Shown piece after piece: positions 31,991 to 33,423 of a stretch of DNA of 33,423 nt; positions within the stretch are counted from its first letter, which is position 1, and every line of letters starts with the position of its first letter. The notes below the pieces were generated by a model. It was not told the DNA's origin. It made no database searches and saw only the letters and a list, made by a program, of their open reading frames with translations. The stretch spans positions 9,807 through 43,229 of the forward strand of contig NZ_JALBVB010000056.1 of NCBI RefSeq assembly GCF_022669155.1, in the 5' to 3' direction. Source of the DNA: Kineococcus sp. TRM81007 (GTDB lineage Bacteria > Actinomycetota > Actinomycetes > Actinomycetales > Kineococcaceae). Made by a program: the position numbers and the translations under genes.

Positions 31991-33388
31991 GTGAGCACCG
32001 GAACGAGCACCGCGCCCACGGCCGCCTCCTCGATCGAGTGGCCGGACCTGCCCGCCGCCCAGCAGCCGCAGTGGCCCGACGCCGCCGCCCTGGCCCGCGT
32101 GCAGGCGGAGCTCGCCTCGTACCCCCCCCTCGTCTTCGCCGGGGAGGCGGACCAGCTGCGCGCGCAGCTGGCGGCCGCCGCCCGTGGCGAGGCGTTCCTG
32201 CTGCAGGGCGGGGACTGCGCCGAGACGTTCGCCGGTGCCACGGCCGACGGCATCCGCCGCCGGCTGAAGACGATGCTGCAGATGTCCGCGGTCCTCACCT
32301 ACGGCGCGAGCCTGCCGGTGGTCAAGGTCGGGCGGATGGCCGGGCAGTTCTCCAAGCCGCGCTCCAGCAACGACGAGACCCGCGACGGCGTGACCCTGCC
32401 CGCGTACCGCGGGGACGCCGTCAACGACTACGCCTTCACGCCCGAGGCCCGCACCCCGGACCCGCAGCGGCTGCTGCGGGCTTACCACACGTCCTCGGCG
32501 ACGCTGAACCTCATCCGCGCGTTCACCACGGGCGGCTACGCCGACCTGCGCAAGGTCCACGAGTGGAACCGCGGGTTCGCCGCCACCGCCGCCAACGTCC
32601 GCTACGAGGCGCTCGCCCGCGACATCGACAAGGCGATGCGGTTCATGGTCGCCTGCGGCGCGGACTTCGACGCGCTGAAGTCGGTGCAGTTCTTCTCCAG
32701 CCACGAGGCGCTGCTGCTGGACTACGAGCGCCCCCTGACCCGCACGCTGGACGAGGAGCCCCCGCTGGCCGGCGGCTCGCCCGTGCGCGACGTGCGCCAG
32801 GGCGGCCCGTACGACGTCTCCGGGCACATGGTGTGGATCGGGGAGCGCACCCGGCAGCTCGACGGCGCGCACGTCGACTTCGCCTCCAGGATCCGCAACC
32901 CCGTCGGCATCAAGCTCGGCCCGAAGACCTCGGTCGACGACGCGCTGGCGCTGGTGGACAAGGTCGACCCGTACCGCGAGCCGGGCCGGATCACCTTCAT
33001 CACCCGCATGGGCGCCTCGGTGATCCGCGAGGCGCTGCCGGCGCTGGTGGAGGGCGTGACGAGGGCCGGTGCGCAGGTGACGTGGGTGTGCGACCCCATG
33101 CACGGCAACACCATCACCTCCACCAGCGGCTACAAGACCCGCCGCTTCGACGACGTCGTGGACGAGGTCCGCGGCTTCTTCGAGGTGCACCGTGCGCTGG
33201 GCACCGTGCCCGGCGGCCTGCACGTGGAGCTCACCGGCGACGACGTCACCGAGTGCCTCGGCGGCGCCATGGACATCGACGACGCGGCGCTGGGGACGCG
33301 GTACGAGTCGCTGTGCGACCCGCGGCTGAACCACCAGCAGTCGTTGGAGCTGGCGTTCCTCGCCGCGGAGATGCTCGCGCAGCGCTGA
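31991..33388 (+). CDS. aroG: 3-deoxy-7-phosphoheptulonate synthase, class II
   Basis: DAHP synthase condenses PEP and erythrose 4-phosphate, the first step of the shikimate pathway. The 465-residue length fits class II (plant-like) enzymes such as Rv2178c. Motifs are FLLQGGDCAETF, KPRSSNDE, RAYHTSSATLNLIR, SSHEALLLDYE, SGHMVWIGERTRQLDGAHV, NPVGIKLGP, ITRMGA and CDPMHGNT, which include the metal Cys, His, Glu and Asp sites. The N-terminal extension WPDLPAAQQPQWPD supports allosteric regulation by aromatic amino acids in this class. GTG 31991 has no ribosome site but follows GAGACT by 7 bases. Only 35 bases follow the stop before the window ends. Confidence 0.96.
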   Translation: MSTGTSTAPTAASSIEWPDLPAAQQPQWPDAAALARVQAELASYPPLVFAGEADQLRAQLAAAARGEAFLLQGGDCAETFAGATADGIRRRLKTMLQMSAVLTYGASLPVVKVGRMAGQFSKPRSSNDETRDGVTLPAYRGDAVNDYAFTPEARTPDPQRLLRAYHTSSATLNLIRAFTTGGYADLRKVHEWNRGFAATAANVRYEALARDIDKAMRFMVACGADFDALKSVQFFSSHEALLLDYERPLTRTLDEEPPLAGGSPVRDVRQGGPYDVSGHMVWIGERTRQLDGAHVDFASRIRNPVGIKLGPKTSVDDALALVDKVDPYREPGRITFITRMGASVIREALPALVEGVTRAGAQVTWVCDPMHGNTITSTSGYKTRRFDDVVDEVRGFFEVHRALGTVPGGLHVELTGDDVTECLGGAMDIDDAALGTRYESLCDPRLNHQQSLELAFLAAEMLAQR

Positions 33389-33423
33389 GCGGCCCCGCAC
33401 GCACGACGGCCCCGCCGCGGTCC

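Noticed and set aside
1-33423. Search for tRNA, rRNA, CRISPR arrays, transposases, phage genes, toxin-antitoxin or defence islands
   Set aside because: None seen; gene content and order are those of an actinobacterial core region, with no shift in composition that would mark an insertion.

Overview
The window is a chromosomal stretch of a very high-G+C actinobacterium (roughly three quarters G+C by eye). Reasons: actinobacterial cytochrome oxidase subunit IV (CtaF), a diheme QcrC and a three-helix Rieske QcrA, a PimB-type mannosyltransferase, a class II DAHP synthase, frequent GTG starts, almost exclusive use of TGA as stop, and many -10-like TANNNT boxes 6-8 bases from a start codon (leaderless transcription). 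The order aroG ... acyltransferase ... fadD15 / pimB / DnaQ-UvrC-like / trpD / ctaE-qcrCAB / ctaF-ctaC ... erpA matches the Rv2178c-Rv2204c part of the Mycobacterium tuberculosis chromosome, so this is mostly vertically inherited core. A member of the Kineosporiaceae or a relative is my guess for the source; that is inference only.

Layout. 1-3.3 kb: tail of a probable MFS transporter, pyrD (pyrimidine synthesis), a DHA2-type drug exporter and a 74-residue conserved protein. 3.3-5.0 kb (minus): an aldo/keto reductase and a DUF3043 membrane protein. 5.1-7.8 kb (plus): an M20 dipeptidase, the Fe-S assembly protein ErpA and the Aat N-end-rule transferase. 7.9-17.0 kb: the aerobic respiratory block, with ctaC-ctaD-ctaF on the plus strand and ctaE-qcrC-qcrA-qcrB on the minus strand, facing each other across an L,D-transpeptidase lipoprotein gene. 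17.3-18.7 kb: trpD facing a stand-alone Lrp/AsnC ligand-binding domain. 18.7-20.5 kb (minus): a DEDDh exonuclease fused to the N-terminal half of UvrC. 20.7-23.5 kb (plus): a four-cysteine miniprotein, a HExxH lipoprotein and pimB. 23.4-26.6 kb (minus): a GT-C-like membrane protein and a FadD15-type acyl-CoA synthetase. 26.9-30.4 kb (plus): a zinc-ribbon membrane protein, two tandem ROK sugar kinases and an endonuclease/exonuclease/phosphatase-fold protein. 30.5-33.4 kb: a conserved membrane protein (minus), a PlsC-type acyltransferase and class II DAHP synthase.

How the parts fit. The cta and qcr genes encode the bc1-aa3 branch that passes electrons from menaquinol to oxygen. ErpA supplies Fe-S clusters, of which the Rieske protein is one likely user. 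PimB, the acyltransferase, the acyl-CoA synthetase, the GT-C-like protein and the L,D-transpeptidase point to the envelope. TrpD and DAHP synthase mark the aromatic pathway at both ends of the second half.

I found no tRNA, rRNA, insertion sequence, prophage, CRISPR array or defence island, and no convincing new multi-gene system. The least ordinary signals are: a five-unit 13-bp tandem repeat at the 5' end of the DnaQ-UvrC-like gene; three of the four non-TGA stop codons doubling as -10 boxes; two ROK kinases with patches of near-identical DNA; retention of the UvrC four-cysteine and UVR motifs in the exonuclease fusion; a 140-bp tail-to-tail coding overlap; and the coupled cysteine miniprotein / HExxH lipoprotein / pimB set.
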